DNA from: Eudromia elegans
Taxonomy: Eukaryota > Chordata > Aves > Tinamiformes > Tinamidae
DNA: 64,000 nucleotides
Reading direction: 5' to 3'
Assembly: GCA_003342815.1 (NCBI GenBank)
Contig: PTEX01000012.1
Coordinates: 131,737 to 195,736 of the forward strand
The notes under the pieces were generated by a model. That model was not told the origin of the DNA. It saw only the letters and a list, made by a program, of their open reading frames with translations, and ran no database searches. The number at the start of each line of letters is the position of its first letter. The stretch's first letter is position 1. Positions 12,921-25,174 of this stretch are shown here, piece after piece. The translations under genes were made by a program, and so were the position numbers.

Positions 12921-12926
12921 AATAAA
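12921..12926 (+). terminator. SRGAP1: Distal poly(A) signal AATAAA of SRGAP1
   Basis: A canonical hexamer with a GT-rich downstream element within 30 nt, the classic layout of a cleavage and polyadenylation site. The sequence becomes GC-rich and featureless after it. Confidence 0.6.
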
Positions 12927-15900
12927 GAAGCTAGTTCTGTCTGTGCGTGTGGTTTTCATGGGGAGACCTCGGGGTGGTGGAGGGAGGGCGGGAGGGAAGG
13001 TCACAGGTTGGGTTGTGTCCAGTGAGGGAGCCAACGCGCAGGCCGCCGCAACTGGCAAACCCGGGACGCCCTCGCTGAGGCCATCGGAGCCAGCCTGGCC
13101 GCTCTGCCAGACACAGAGCGAACGGTCGTCCACGAATCCAGGGTGGTCAAAGAGGGTCTGGCCGGGGGCAGAGGGGACAGGCCCCACCACGGGGCAGCCC
13201 AGGGTGCTCGCTCCGGCCTGCACCACGCGGTACCCGCTGGGTGCCCTCGGCAGCCCGTGGGCTTGTCCACCGGGGTAGGGACGGTGTTTGTGTTCAGGGC
13301 TGGGGACCTGCCCTGGGTGTTTCTTCCCGTCCTCTGCGGCACAAGAGCAGCCCGAGAGCGGGGAAGGCAGTGGTCGCCCTGCGTTCCAGGTCCTGCAGGG
13401 GCAGGGACGGAGGACTCTGGGCAGCCTTCGCTCAATTCTAAAATAAACAAGAAAACACGAGAAATAGGGTAGCCTCCTGAAGCTTAACCTGATATTTGAG
13501 TTTGCATGACTTTTTAATTTGCTTCCAGTGTTTGCAGAAAAAAAAAAAAAAGACCAGCCTCGCTCTGACAGCAGCAGCCAAAGGTTTTGGCAGGCAATAG
13601 GGACCCGTAGGCTTTACGAGCCCTCAGAAAGGCGGCGGGGATGCTGTGCTTTCCTGAGCGAATCACATTAGCTAGCCGCGCCGGATCCACACTGGCAGCC
13701 GATGGCGGCCGCGACGAGGGCGTGCTGAGCGCTCCGGGGGAAGGCCCCACTCTGCAAATCACTGCCCGACCACGCGCCCCGGCTCCGCTCCGCTCCCCTC
13801 GAGCACCGCGAGGAAAACCCAGGCACTTGGGAATGGGTTTCAAACTGCTGCTCCACGGGGAATCTCCGTGGCCCCAGAAGGAGCCTTGGTCATTTTATCT
13901 AAGCAACGGCTCCTTCGTGGGCTGAGCAAGACTGCAGTGAGGGGCTTCCTTGGCCCCCGGCTGGCTCCTCTACCCGGGCTCGGCCGCTGCTCCCGGAGGC
14001 CTCCTGCCCGCGGCTGCAGTCTTTTTCCCAAGACCGTAGCAACGGAATGACAGAGTCAACTACTCGGTAAAACAAATTCAAGTCTAAAATATCACACAAG
14101 GGGAATTTATGCAGTTGGAAGGAGGTCGCACACGTGTGGTGGGGAAATCAATCCCGGCTACGCTCAGCAGGGCCGCGCGGGTAAACCGAACCCGAGCCCT
14201 GCGGCCCGTAGCTCCGAGGAGCGTATTGATCCCTTGCCTAATGCCTCCCGAGAGCCTCTTCAGCATCACGCATTTGAATCCATAAACACTGACCATGAAA
14301 CATAAAGAAAGTCATTTCCCTCTATCCGACTGAATGACTTGCCAGGAGACGCAAAGCACCGAGACCAACTCTGCTCTATAGGGGAATAAAGCAGTCATTG
14401 AAATAGTCATTTTTCTAACAGGGACTTTTTGATTGCAGTGAAATAGCATTACTGCAGAGGTGGTTACTGCAGTCACGAGCTATGAATTTTAAGCATGCCA
14501 AAGGTAGGAAACATCTAAAATTCCCTCCCAGCTTTGACCAGGAAGTCATGCTGAATGTTGGGAAATTATTCACTTTTAGGTTCATTTTTAATTGCTTTTT
14601 TTGCTACTTCTTGTGGTCCCTGATCACCAAGGCACAGCAACATGACACTTAAAAGTCAGCAAGGTGAATGTACAATAATATTCTACCAAGACACTCACAG
14701 TTTCCTCAGCGCTTTTATTGGTTTTTCTTGACCATTACTCCAAGAACTTGTGAAAAATGAATTTCAGATCTATCGTCAAGACCTTTTCTTTTGCCATTAA
14801 ACATAACACAATACTTAGGTTATGGTCAGGCTGAATTTATTCTGAACAAAGTAGGTTTATATGAAAGGTTAAGAGCAGAGACCGAAACGCTGCCAGTCAG
14901 AGGCTGCCAAATCCCCCAAAATGGTCTTCCATCCTCCTTTTACAATTAAATATACATATAATGATGAAAGCAATGTTGTTGTTACACTTCAACCTTTCAA
15001 AATGCTCTGGATAATGAAAATGTACTTCATCAAACACTAGAACTTTGGGGTAGTTCATGTTTCTCATGTACTCTAGACATAAATGTCATTCCTATCTGTG
15101 CTTGTCAATGAGTGATTAGAATTCAGTGTACAGGATTCAGACAGCTCTACAGTGTATTCATTGCAATTTCTATGCACAGGGAAGTAGTAGTCACTTTACA
15201 AGCTTTCCTGTAGAAAAACAGGTTGCTTTTGTATCTGTAGAGTAATATTAGGTCTCAGTTTTGGCCTCTGCCGAAATAACTTGCTTTTCTGTTTAGAGGT
15301 TAGTGCTATTGGTAAGTGCTGTTTCAGAGTTTGTACTTTTTCCTATTGGAGAGGTATATCAATAGTATGAAGTATTTGCATGTGATTTTTGCATGCACTA
15401 CTGTTCCGCCTATAATACCAGGTATATTTATTGTCACCCTACAGTAAACACAACTTTTTCAAAACCACTCCCAGTGATGTTATTCACAAAACAATCCAGG
15501 TACAGGCAACATGTGGGTCATTTTTAGTTAAATAAAACATCGACAAGAAGGCCGTTCCCGCAGCTATTTCATCTTTCCCTCAATATTTCCATTTTCCGAG
15601 GCACAAAGCGAGCGGCCACCTTGGGAATGACACAATTCCTGGTCGCTGCCAGTGCTGCCACACATTGATGGAGATGTGGGTCTCACTCGCTTGCACAATA
15701 GCCGGGAACGCACTGGGATTCACTCCCCTGCTCCGAAGGGCCTCGCGCGCCCGGAGCGCCCGCAGGTGAACGTGCAGCCTGGGAGAGCCCTGTGGGGCTG
15801 CCCTGGGACGGCTCCTCGATGCGGGCACCGGCAGCACTTACGGCTCAGCTGGCGAAGGGAAGGATCCCGTCATCAAACGAAAACACTCGTGAGGAAACTC

Positions 15901-18900
15901 GCGTTGGAGGGTGGCAGGAGGCCGCCCGGAACAGGGTAGCGCAAGTCTGCAAACAGGAGTATGAATCGCTTGGTCCTCAAGCTTCTCTGCGGGAGCGTTT
16001 TTCAGCGCAGCTTGTACTACAGCGAGTAAGAGTCAGGGATAATCTGGTTTGTTCATAACTTCTGTCAAGATAGCGCTCGAGCAAGATCGATGCTCCCCGC
16101 TCCTCCAGCATTTGTAATTCCCTCCTACCCCTTGGAAATGCTTTTCTTTATGTCTGTCAGCTTTGCAGCCATAAACGGTGATGAAGAAACACCAAGCAGC
16201 ATTTAATAGACACAGGCATCCCACGCTGCGAAGGGCAAACATTGAGTGAGGGCGGATCAGCATGTGGGGTGCTCTTAAGAGGATAGCAAGAACACTGGTA
16301 ACAGGACGGTAACGCTGGCTACTCTGTTAGACGGTAAAAACCAGCCGTAACTGAGAACAGGACTTGACCCGTTACCGGCTACGACGTCAGGACTCGCCTC
16401 TTCTCGGCATCATCCATAACGCTCTCAAGTGCTGCATAAACATGCACTGCTGGTGCAGCACGACTATTTTTAGTAGCTCTGCCTCTCCCAGCAGGTTTGT
16501 TAGATGCAGAGGTTTAAGCTGTGCCTCACAGGGTGATGGCTGCCCATCCAACCCACATACACAAGCGGAAGCAGAGCGCATGACGATGTATCGGTATCAG
16601 GGCAGAAAAAGAAGAAGTTCTGCAGCTGCAGCTGTATACAAGGTGCTCGAGATGGATACACTTGTTTGGGCTGGAAAAGGCCAGGCCTGTGGACTTGGGC
16701 TCTGTAACTGCTGCTTTATTCCGCTGTGGTTTAGGATTTTTCCTTCTTAATCTCCACATTTCCTCTCAGGGAAAGACAGAAAGGAAGCAGGAAGGCTGGA
16801 GGGAGAAGCCCCTTTCTCGGGTGGCAGCGAGAAGTCAGAGCCAGTGCCCAGGGACCGGCCTCCAGCCAGACCTGCTGCTGGCCTTCCCCATCCCATCCTC
16901 ATCCTCTGGCAGCCCCCAGGGCAAAGGGAGCCTGATCTCCTCCCCAGGGCCCTGCGTGCGCAGGAGGTGTTTGCTGTCATGGTGAGGCTACTGTGCTCGC
17001 CATTCACTCGCTGCACAGTTTAAATCAGATGAGGCTCCGGGAAGGGGCCCTTCCCTTGGTGGAGAGGTGCCCGGCTGCAGGTCCTGCAGGAGGGTCCCGC
17101 TGCCAGCAGCTTCCCCGGGGAGTCGGGCTCCTCCGTGTCCTGCGAGGCCACCAAGGGAGAGAAAGGAAAATGCAAAACAAAAGAGAACAAATGTTACAGA
17201 AAAGGGAGCCCTGCTCTTCTGCCTCTGCCTGAAAAGGGGAGGAGAAAGGAAAGAAAAGGGAGGGCTGGAGAGGTCAAGCAGAAAGCAGAGGTCCAAGAGG
17301 CAGAGGGTCCCTTGTGGCAAGAGAAGGATGAAAAAGCGAGGAGGGAAGAGTGAAGGGGGGGAGGGGGGGGGAAAAACAACACACCAGAAGGAAAATGGAA
17401 GAGAAGAGGAGTGCTAGCGCAGATTAAAAGGAAGTCGTAAAGCAGAGGGTGAATTGTCACTGAACACACGGAGTTTTGGAAAGGGCAGATACACTTCAGC
17501 CAGGCCTGAGTGGGGGCAGCAGAGGAAGCGAAGCCTTAAGGCAAACATCTACTCCCTCTTTTGCATCTCCCTCACAACTCATGTCCCCATTGCTAGTTTC
17601 TGACTCGTTTCCTAAGCCTGGATCTACCCCAGCATGTTGCCGCTCAGAAGGAGGCAGCTGGGACACGTCTCCACGGGCAGAGAGAGCCAAGGACAGGGAT
17701 GCCCACCGTGCAGAAAAGGTTGTAGAAAGGGCTATATTGGGGAGCTTTGGGAGCTGGGAATGTCTTTGCATGGACAGAAGTCTTAATCGAGGAGACAGAA
17801 CTGCAGAGAGAGCGAGTAGCAAAGGAAGGACTTGGGAACCGAGCCCCTCACCGCTCCTCAGGGCTCACGCTTCTGCATAGCCCTGTCCTGAGGCGGCTGT
17901 TTTCAAAGGAGCCCCGCTGAGCCAAAGCAAATGGTCCTTTGGAAACCTGAGCTCCCCTCACATGTTGTTACACGCAGTATCCAGAGTATGAATTATGAAG
18001 AAATTTATTTTAAGCTCCAGCCTGCGCCTGAGGGCACCTGAGTTATTAAACATTCATGCAGCAGTCCGTGGTAGCTGTGCCCCGTTTGCCCGGGTTCCTG
18101 TAGGGCTCGTGGCTGAGGAAGGCTCCGTGCAGAGCCTGCTGGGCTGTGGCTGCGCCCATGGCAAGGGGGAAGGTCCCAACATGTGCCCGAGTGACAAGCA
18201 AGGCCCCCCGTGCCACAGCAACAGCAGGGGCTTGTGCTCTGCAACGCGCCGTTGGGGCTTCCACATGCAGCAGCCCCGCCAAATCACCTGTGCAACAACC
18301 AGAAGCAACCCAGCACTTGTTCTGCCACCATTTGCCCAATTACCTAGCCACCCTCTGCTCCCAAACCGCTCAAAAGCACCAAGCCAGCAGGCCCACAATC
18401 TTTCCACAGCCGCTGCAGATTTACAACGGCGTGTTTCACCCTATATATTAGACATTAACTCTGCAGGGCATCTTTGCTGGAGAGTTTTATATCCAAACTG
18501 TAAATTACGGAAGGCTGCACTGTGAAGATATCATACAGCAAATAAATTCAAGCAATCAAAAGGTCAGCCACGAACTGAAAATAAATTCTTGCACAGCTGA
18601 ATACCTAAGGAGCACAAGACTTAAGACATTAAGCGGTGCAGAGAGAGATATCAAAGCCAACTTGACCCTTTTGGCAGCAAATTCGGCAAACTTTGATATA
18701 TTTCACATAACAAAAATGGAAAAAAGCCTCTGCAACCTAAATGATTTTGTTTTATAAAGCTGAAATACTCCGTTATGATTCTTTCGCTTTTATAAGATAA
18801 ATGCATTTCATTATAACAGCTTGTTTAAAACAATCCCATTTTAATGTAAGCAGAATATTTTTCTGTGCTCTTTCTGGAGTGAAATACTATTAAGAGACGT

Positions 18901-21900
18901 GTTCAAGAAACGTAGTTTTCAAAAATCAGCATTTCCTGATAACACCTTACGGGAAAATTGGTCAATTCTATAAAATACGTTTACAGCATAGTGGATATCC
19001 TCAGGATCCTAGAGAAACACCACGTCCCCAACTTGGCTGTTGAATGACAAGGATGGCTATTAAAATAATATTTAAGACTACAAAGGAGAGGGGACAGACT
19101 AAGAGTTACAGCTGGAGAGAGACAGATGAGAAATTCAGCAACTGCTTGTTTTACTGGGGGAAGCTGAGTTCAGCAGCGAGAGGTGAAACACTGATGTTTT
19201 CCTTTCCTCCAGAGCACACACCTCCCCTTCCTAAGCCGGCCCCCAAGGAGAATGAATTTAACCACTGAAATAGCAACAGATAAGTCAAATAAACGTTGGT
19301 TTTCATAAAGCTACTGTTAGTGGCAAGTCTCACCCTGAGCTCAAGAGTCGTATCTGCCGGCCACCTAAAGCTCCTCCCTATCTGGTTCCTGCAAGTCACA
19401 CAAACCACGAGAAACAAGGCAGACTCAGTCCTTCTACGTCCTTACCGTAAATCACTCATGATCTGTAAAACTCCTACAGCCGCTGGCATTTTAGATGCCA
19501 CTGCTCCGATGCTATTTCTTAAGACCATGTTCACATTAAGCATCCTCAGAGAGTGCTTGGAGCGTTTTACAGAGGAACAACCCTTTACTTTCCTAGCACC
19601 ACTCGGTCAAACCGCAGCAACATCCTCCCCTTCTGCTCCGCTTCGTGCCACCTGCTGCTCTTGGAGGACAAGGCCGGTGGCTGAGCTGTGCCCCAGCACA
19701 GGCTGGAGGCCTTCCCGCTTTCCTGACCTCAAATCTGGGAGAGAGAAGGCAGCAGCCTCCTGTGGAGGCCCTCGAGAACTACTCCTCCAGGGTGGGAAAA
19801 GCTCCATGACTTCCTTTCCTTAGTCAGCAGCAGTTTTTGATAGGGTCACAGCAAAATCTCAGGAACCTGTGGCCTTTTGCTTGACTTTATTTGTGAAGGA
19901 GAAAGACTGGGCAGCAAAGTCCATGGGATTCAGCAGTGCTTTGCTGCCCTTTGCTGCATGCTGCAAGATGCCCTGGTGCTCCTTGCTGGGTAAGGAACCA
20001 GTGGTGAAGAGACCAGAGGAGTTTTACTATTCCCTAATATTGCCCCCATCCATCCAATAGCTCTGGCAGTTTGAGGAAAATCTCCAACGTAAACATTCGT
20101 TCCTCAGGACTGTTCATTAGAGGATCTGTAGCAGTTTCATGAAGCCTCCTTCTGCCGAAAGAACCGGCTTCTGAGCCACTTATTGTTTCTGCAAATAAAC
20201 GCTTTCTCCAGAGTTTCCCTTTCCCAAAAGGGGAGTTTTTGTCTGTCTCTGGTAGTTTGACACCAGTGGAAGGTCCTCTCGACAGTCATAAAACACAGAC
20301 GTGCTCACCTTGCTAGTCCTGTAATTCTGCGACGAGCCTCGGCTCTAAGAAGCTGTCGCGTGCCCTCAGACGTGACCTCTCGTCTCAAAGAGCTTTGCAG
20401 CTTTTCAGGAGCTGCAAACACCGTTTCCAGCTGAACTCACCGTTCTCGAGACATGCTGGCAGGCAGCTTGCCTCTTCTCTGCAAGACAGAGGCAGGAAAT
20501 ACTCAGCAAGTCTGTGCATAAATCTTCCAGTCGGTACCAAAGTTAAAAACTCCGCAGTTATTCACGATTTCAACAGTTTTTTTGTTTGATTCCCTGATTA
20601 TTTGTTTATTTTATCATCAGTAACACTGATAAGGTAGGCAAAAAATACTCTGCTACGAGGCTCCTCGAGCCATGACTTGGCCAAAGCCACTTGCTGTATT
20701 GCCTGCAGGACAAGAACAAAACTGCAAATGTTTGTCACTGGCATCACCCTCTCTGGGTATGAACAGGGTTATTTCTGAATTAAAGTCGCAGTTGATGCCT
20801 GAATAAACATCCAAATAAAGCTCCTCTAAGACCTCTCCCACACTGATAAAAAATATATACATTTTAATTGCACCATGCACTAATGGCATTACTTTGTGTT
20901 AATGCAATCAGCTGTACATTGGAGAGAGCCTAGTAGGTACCGCGGTATAGGCTGAGCAGGTTTGCATGGTGTGCAGGGCTACTATAACAGCTGCAGGGCT
21001 AGACGGGCACTGGCCATTCTCCCACACAATGGATGATTTTTGTCTTGAGGAAGCAATTTAAGAAGCTTCTGGATTTAATTTCAACACTTGAAAGATTCAA
21101 GGAAATAGAAGCACAGAGTTTGTAAAGAATTAAGGCAGCAACAACCCCTAGGAAGACAAGACGACACAGGAGACGCATCACACCTACACGATCCCTATGG
21201 AGAGGGAGCGACAGTGTCCCAATATCTTGCACACAACTGATGTGACAGTTTTATACTGCTGCTCATAAAGCTAATTGCACTGTCAAACCCGCATTAGGAG
21301 CCCAAGAGAGGCGCTACTGGATGTTACAGGAGGTCCATCCAGCACAGCTCCCAGGCTCTAACAGGGTCCCCTGGAGATACCCAGAGCAACCTGGGAGAAG
21401 AGGGCCCGCACACAGTGGTATCACACCCACGGGCCTGGCTGCTTCCAGCAACTCGCAGCTCAGAGGTTGCTTTGTGTGTGCGGAAATCAGTGTGCTTAAA
21501 CCTAGGCTGAAATGTCAGACACAGCAGGTGTCTGGAAACTTAGATTCTTAGGTCAATGAGTTTAACATTTATGGGAGTTACATTAAAAATATGAACAAGA
21601 TAAAAAAATAAACTACCTGAAGATGACAGCAGTCGTGTTCTAAAACTAAGCTTTGTTTAGAGGAGTGGAATAAGCCCAGCACGTGTAGCCAACGAGCGCT
21701 CTTTACATTTAGTCACATGCTGAAACGCACAGCAATCAGGGGCTCTTAAAACAGAAAGAACTTTAACAAATCACTGTAATTACATTTCTGATTCGAAAGA
21801 TACTCAGCCCCAAGCACAACCCAGCTTCCAGCCCAGCGCTGTGCAGGTCCAAACCGCAGCAGCACACTTCTGAGCCAGTATTGTTCCCAGCTCTTGAGCA

Positions 21901-23287
21901 GGAAATATAGCGAGTCTGCAGACCCGAGATTTACCTGCTGGAAACAGAGAGGGGAAAAAAGAGGGGGGAAAAAAAGACATTTATGGAATACTGGTGCTAT
22001 TAATTTGTGCATCCAGAGTTTAGATTTTCCATTTCCCAGACTCACTGGTGCCTGCAAATAGCCGTTTATGAAAGCAGCACATACTCCTTGCCTTGAAGCA
22101 ATGCTAATATTTTTTTCATGCTTCATTTTGAGGTATGTGATTTATCACAGAAACTTAAGTGTCATGAAGGATTTAGGGATTTTAAAAAGCAGATTATATA
22201 CAAAATATTCTCTCTTTTTTCTTTTTTTTTAAGCAGCCCGTATATTCAGTGAAGTTGTATATGTGATCTTAACCTTCTAAATCTCCAAGTTGAATACGCT
22301 CTGCACTCTAAATGCTGTGGGATCTTTTTTTTGCTTGTTTATTTTTGACAAGTGGATGAAGTCAAAACGGAAAAGAAGAGAAGGACGTTCACTATTTCAT
22401 CCTAAATGAACACCAGGATACTTCCGAAAGGCAGCCTGACATTTCAGAAGAGCCCGGGTGCAGTAATCCAGCCTAGACCTGTTTTAATAGAAGGAAGAAA
22501 CACACTCGCTGCAAAACGTCTCCCTCTGCTACAGGAACGCAGCGTGCACAGCCGCGAGACCGTGGCTGACGGTCGTCGTGTGTTTCTGCGGGGCTGATTA
22601 TGAGGTGTCCCAGCTCTCCCAAGGAAAGGCCCATCCAAAGCAAGGTGCTTTCCATACCACATACTTGTCCTGCTGACGACCTGTGTGTTGTGTCCCACTA
22701 GTGATGAAAAAACACACACAACAGGAGAAAACTGGTGCAAACCTCGTGGGTAATGGAAAAAAAGCACAGTGTATCGCTCTCGAAGCCTGGAAGGGAATAG
22801 AGAGCAAATGCGATCCAAGGCAAACTCCAACAAAGCCACAGATTTCCAGAGAGAACACACATTATTCTGTAGTAAAAGGGAATATCTAAGGCAAGTTTAA
22901 TTCAGATCAGCTTTAAAATTCTGTTTAAATAGGCATCTAATATCCTGTTGAGTTGTACTTTGTGCAGATGAAGAGCCTACCCGAGATGAAAGGAGCCCGA
23001 GCAAACAGCCCCACTAGCTGAAGCATTTTTGATTAACCTGCCCTATACAGCCCTGCACACGTCAGCATTAGGCACTGCAGTTCATGTCACGACAGAGGGG
23101 CTCTTAGTTCGCCAACCTGGAAAGGAAAGCTGAGCGCCGGCCCCCGCGAACGGAGCGTCTGTGGGCGACGAGGAGCCCGCGCGCTGCCCGCAAGGGAGAG
23201 CGGAACCCTCCAGCCCCTGCCGGCTCGAGCCCCGGCCTGACACCCCCATCCCTGGAGAGCAGGAGCCAGAGGAAAAAGTGCCGCTCC

Positions 23288-23325
23288 ATCACCATGGCAA
23301 CCCCATCCGTCATCGCCATGGTAAC
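23288..23325. promoter_or_regulatory. Pair of RFX-type X-box motifs
   Basis: ATCACCATGGCAAC (23288-23301) and ATCGCCATGGTAAC (23312-23325) each fit the X-box GTNRCC-N(0-3)-RGYAAC with one mismatch in the left half. Both have a 2-bp spacer and lie in the same orientation 24 bp apart, inside GC-rich, CpG-bearing DNA with no known promoter. They are candidate RFX sites of an enhancer or an unannotated promoter. Confidence 0.45.
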
Positions 23326-23390
23326 CAGCTGCACCTTGCCGCCCCGCTAGGACCAGGGTGGGGTCCCCATGGGGCACCGAGGGCCACACC

Positions 23391-23455
23391 GGCCATGCAG
23401 GGCCACCTGTGTGCCACTGTGTGTCCCCACTGGCCATGCAGGGCCACCATGTGCC
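23391..23455 (+). repeat. Two-copy direct repeat
   Basis: GGCCATGCAGGGCCACC followed by (TG)TGTGCC occurs at 23391-23415 and again, nearly unchanged, at 23432-23455. It looks like a local duplication in GC-rich DNA. Confidence 0.7.
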
Positions 23456-24039
23456 GTGAGGGAGGGAGTGAGGCCCAAATTTTACTTTTTTTTACTTTGT
23501 TTACTCTTTTCTTTTTTATCTCCCAGGGATTTATCTGTCTAAGATTAAATGCAACCAGAAATTTTCCATCGTCGCGATGAGCCGCCGGTTCTATCACGCG
23601 GCTGCGCTACGGGCTGGCCCCGTGCACCCCGTCCGCACCCCGCACGCGGCCCAGGAGGAGCCCGACCACACCGCCGTGTCCCCGGGAGCCCCAGCAGCAC
23701 CGTGGCCACGGCGGGACGGCGGCTCCTGCGCTCCCACGTCCCGCAGCAGCACCGGGGGGCGGCTGCGGCAGCCCGCGCTGCTGCTCACTGGCAAGACCCT
23801 CCTCGTGCTTGGGGGTGTAAAGCAGCAGCCGGCAGATGGACATCAGAGCCCGGCAGCTGGCTGCTAGGTAACGTTGTTCATCCTGCTATCTGCCAGCACG
23901 CAAAAGGAAGAAGAAGAATTGTGAGTGTTACTGTCTTATTGGCCCCCAGACTGGAGACCAAGGGAGATGTGTGATGGTGATGGTGGGCCCGTGTCGGACC
24001 AGCAGCTCTGCCTGATCCCCTGGGACCAGCGGGCTGCCC

Positions 24040-24215
24040 CACAGTGTCACTACGGTTGGAAAAGACCTTCTAGACCATCGAGCCAGCCGCAAGGCCCTGG
24101 ACACTGCGCCTGCCGAACCGTGTCCCTGAGCGCCTCATCCACGTGTCCCTGGGACGCGGCCGGGGCAGCCACCCCGCTTCCCGCCGGGCCCCACAGGGTA
24201 CCGCAGCAGCAGCAG
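24040..24215 (-). repeat. Degenerate CR1 LINE 3' end
   Basis: GGTTGGAAAAGACCTTCTAG followed by accatcgag, and further on gaaccgtgtccctgagcgcc and tccctgggacgc, follow the order of the 3' UTR of bird CR1 elements in reverse complement. The copy is heavily mutated and enriched for G and C. Confidence 0.75.
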
Positions 24216-25155
24216 CCCCGGCACTGGAAGGCACCCGCGGTCCCTGTGCCCACGGCCCCTCAGCCAACACGGCCTCCGAACACCGAGCGCTGCTGTGACG
24301 CTACCAACTGCGGTCGCTCTGCCCGAGCTAGGCTGCCAAAGCTGCCCGATGGTGCCCCCGTCGCGTCCTTGCCTTGTCTGCTCAGATCCCTCCTCCTCAC
24401 AAAATAAACCCCCTCGGTGGACAAGTTAATCAGTGTGCGCTCAGCAGAGAGTGACAGGGATTGGGAGACACCTATCTGGGAAGCTGGTGTCAGGGGCTGT
24501 CCCACATCCACCCTTTGACAGGCAAATTCTGCAATTCCCAGGTTGGAGAGAGAGAGAACACCACACAAACCAGAAGGCAAAACCTGTGCAGGGAACCAAT
24601 GGGGTCTTGGATAGATCCCCTTCACTTAAAGAGCACATCTTAAGTGAGTTTGGGACGAATCACCTTGCAGGCGGGTAGGAGACGACTTCCTAAGGGGACT
24701 CGGACATCGAAAATCAAAGATCTCATTACAGCATCTTGCACTAGCGTGGCAAAAACATAGTTTTGTCCTTCTACTATTCAGTAACTTTAAAAAACCCCCA
24801 CTTTCTAGAATAGAATGTAATTTTAACTCAACAGATGATTTTTGAGTGAAAAGTTATAAAAGTTTTCTTACATATATTTTGACAATTTAATAAATGAAGT
24901 CCCTCACAAAGAAGATAGAAGGTCGCTTTAGTATTCATTTATACATTAAGGTATGAAACTCGGTACCTCTCATTGCTGTTTACAGCTGAAACAGAATACA
25001 TAACGCACTGGGAAAAAAAAGTCAAGAAAGGTAAAATAAATCTGAGTAGAACAATGTAATGTAGCTCATGTTTATAAACGTGCAGGAGAGTATCAATTCT
25101 TGTATCCTGGCAGGAAAACGATTCCAAAATTACTTTTCTTTTTTTTTAATTTAAC

Positions 25156-25174
25156 ACTACCCTCTAGTGGCAGA
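25156..25174. promoter_or_regulatory. CTCF-like motif
   Basis: The core CCCTCTAGTGGCAG, in AT-rich surroundings, resembles the reverse complement of the CTCF core (CCACCAGGGGGCGC) with a few mismatches. This is a motif match by eye only. Confidence 0.3.

Larger units (their letters stand above)
10443..12945 (+). other. SRGAP1: SRGAP1 3' UTR with alternative poly(A) signals
   Basis: Non-coding sequence follows the stop codon. AATAAA hexamers lie at 10715-10720, 11691-11696 and 12921-12926. The last is followed by a GT-rich tract (ctgtctgtgcgtgtggtttt), the best-looking cleavage site, so the distal end is put near 12945. The middle is GC-rich (11.0-12.1 kb) and includes a short minisatellite at 12059-12121. 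Two similar pieces of about 27 bp occur near 12680-12707 and 12719-12745. Which site is used cannot be read from DNA. Confidence 0.6.

Noticed and set aside
17995..19823. Open frames of 176 and 175 codons in the SRGAP1-KICS2 interval
   Set aside because: No domain, no promoter or splice context, and low-complexity composition; not supported as genes.
23087..24407. Cluster of 95-160 codon frames in the GC-rich block at 23-24 kb
   Set aside because: The block is GC-rich and partly CR1-derived; frames occur on both strands without domains. The regulatory motifs are kept as a separate finding.
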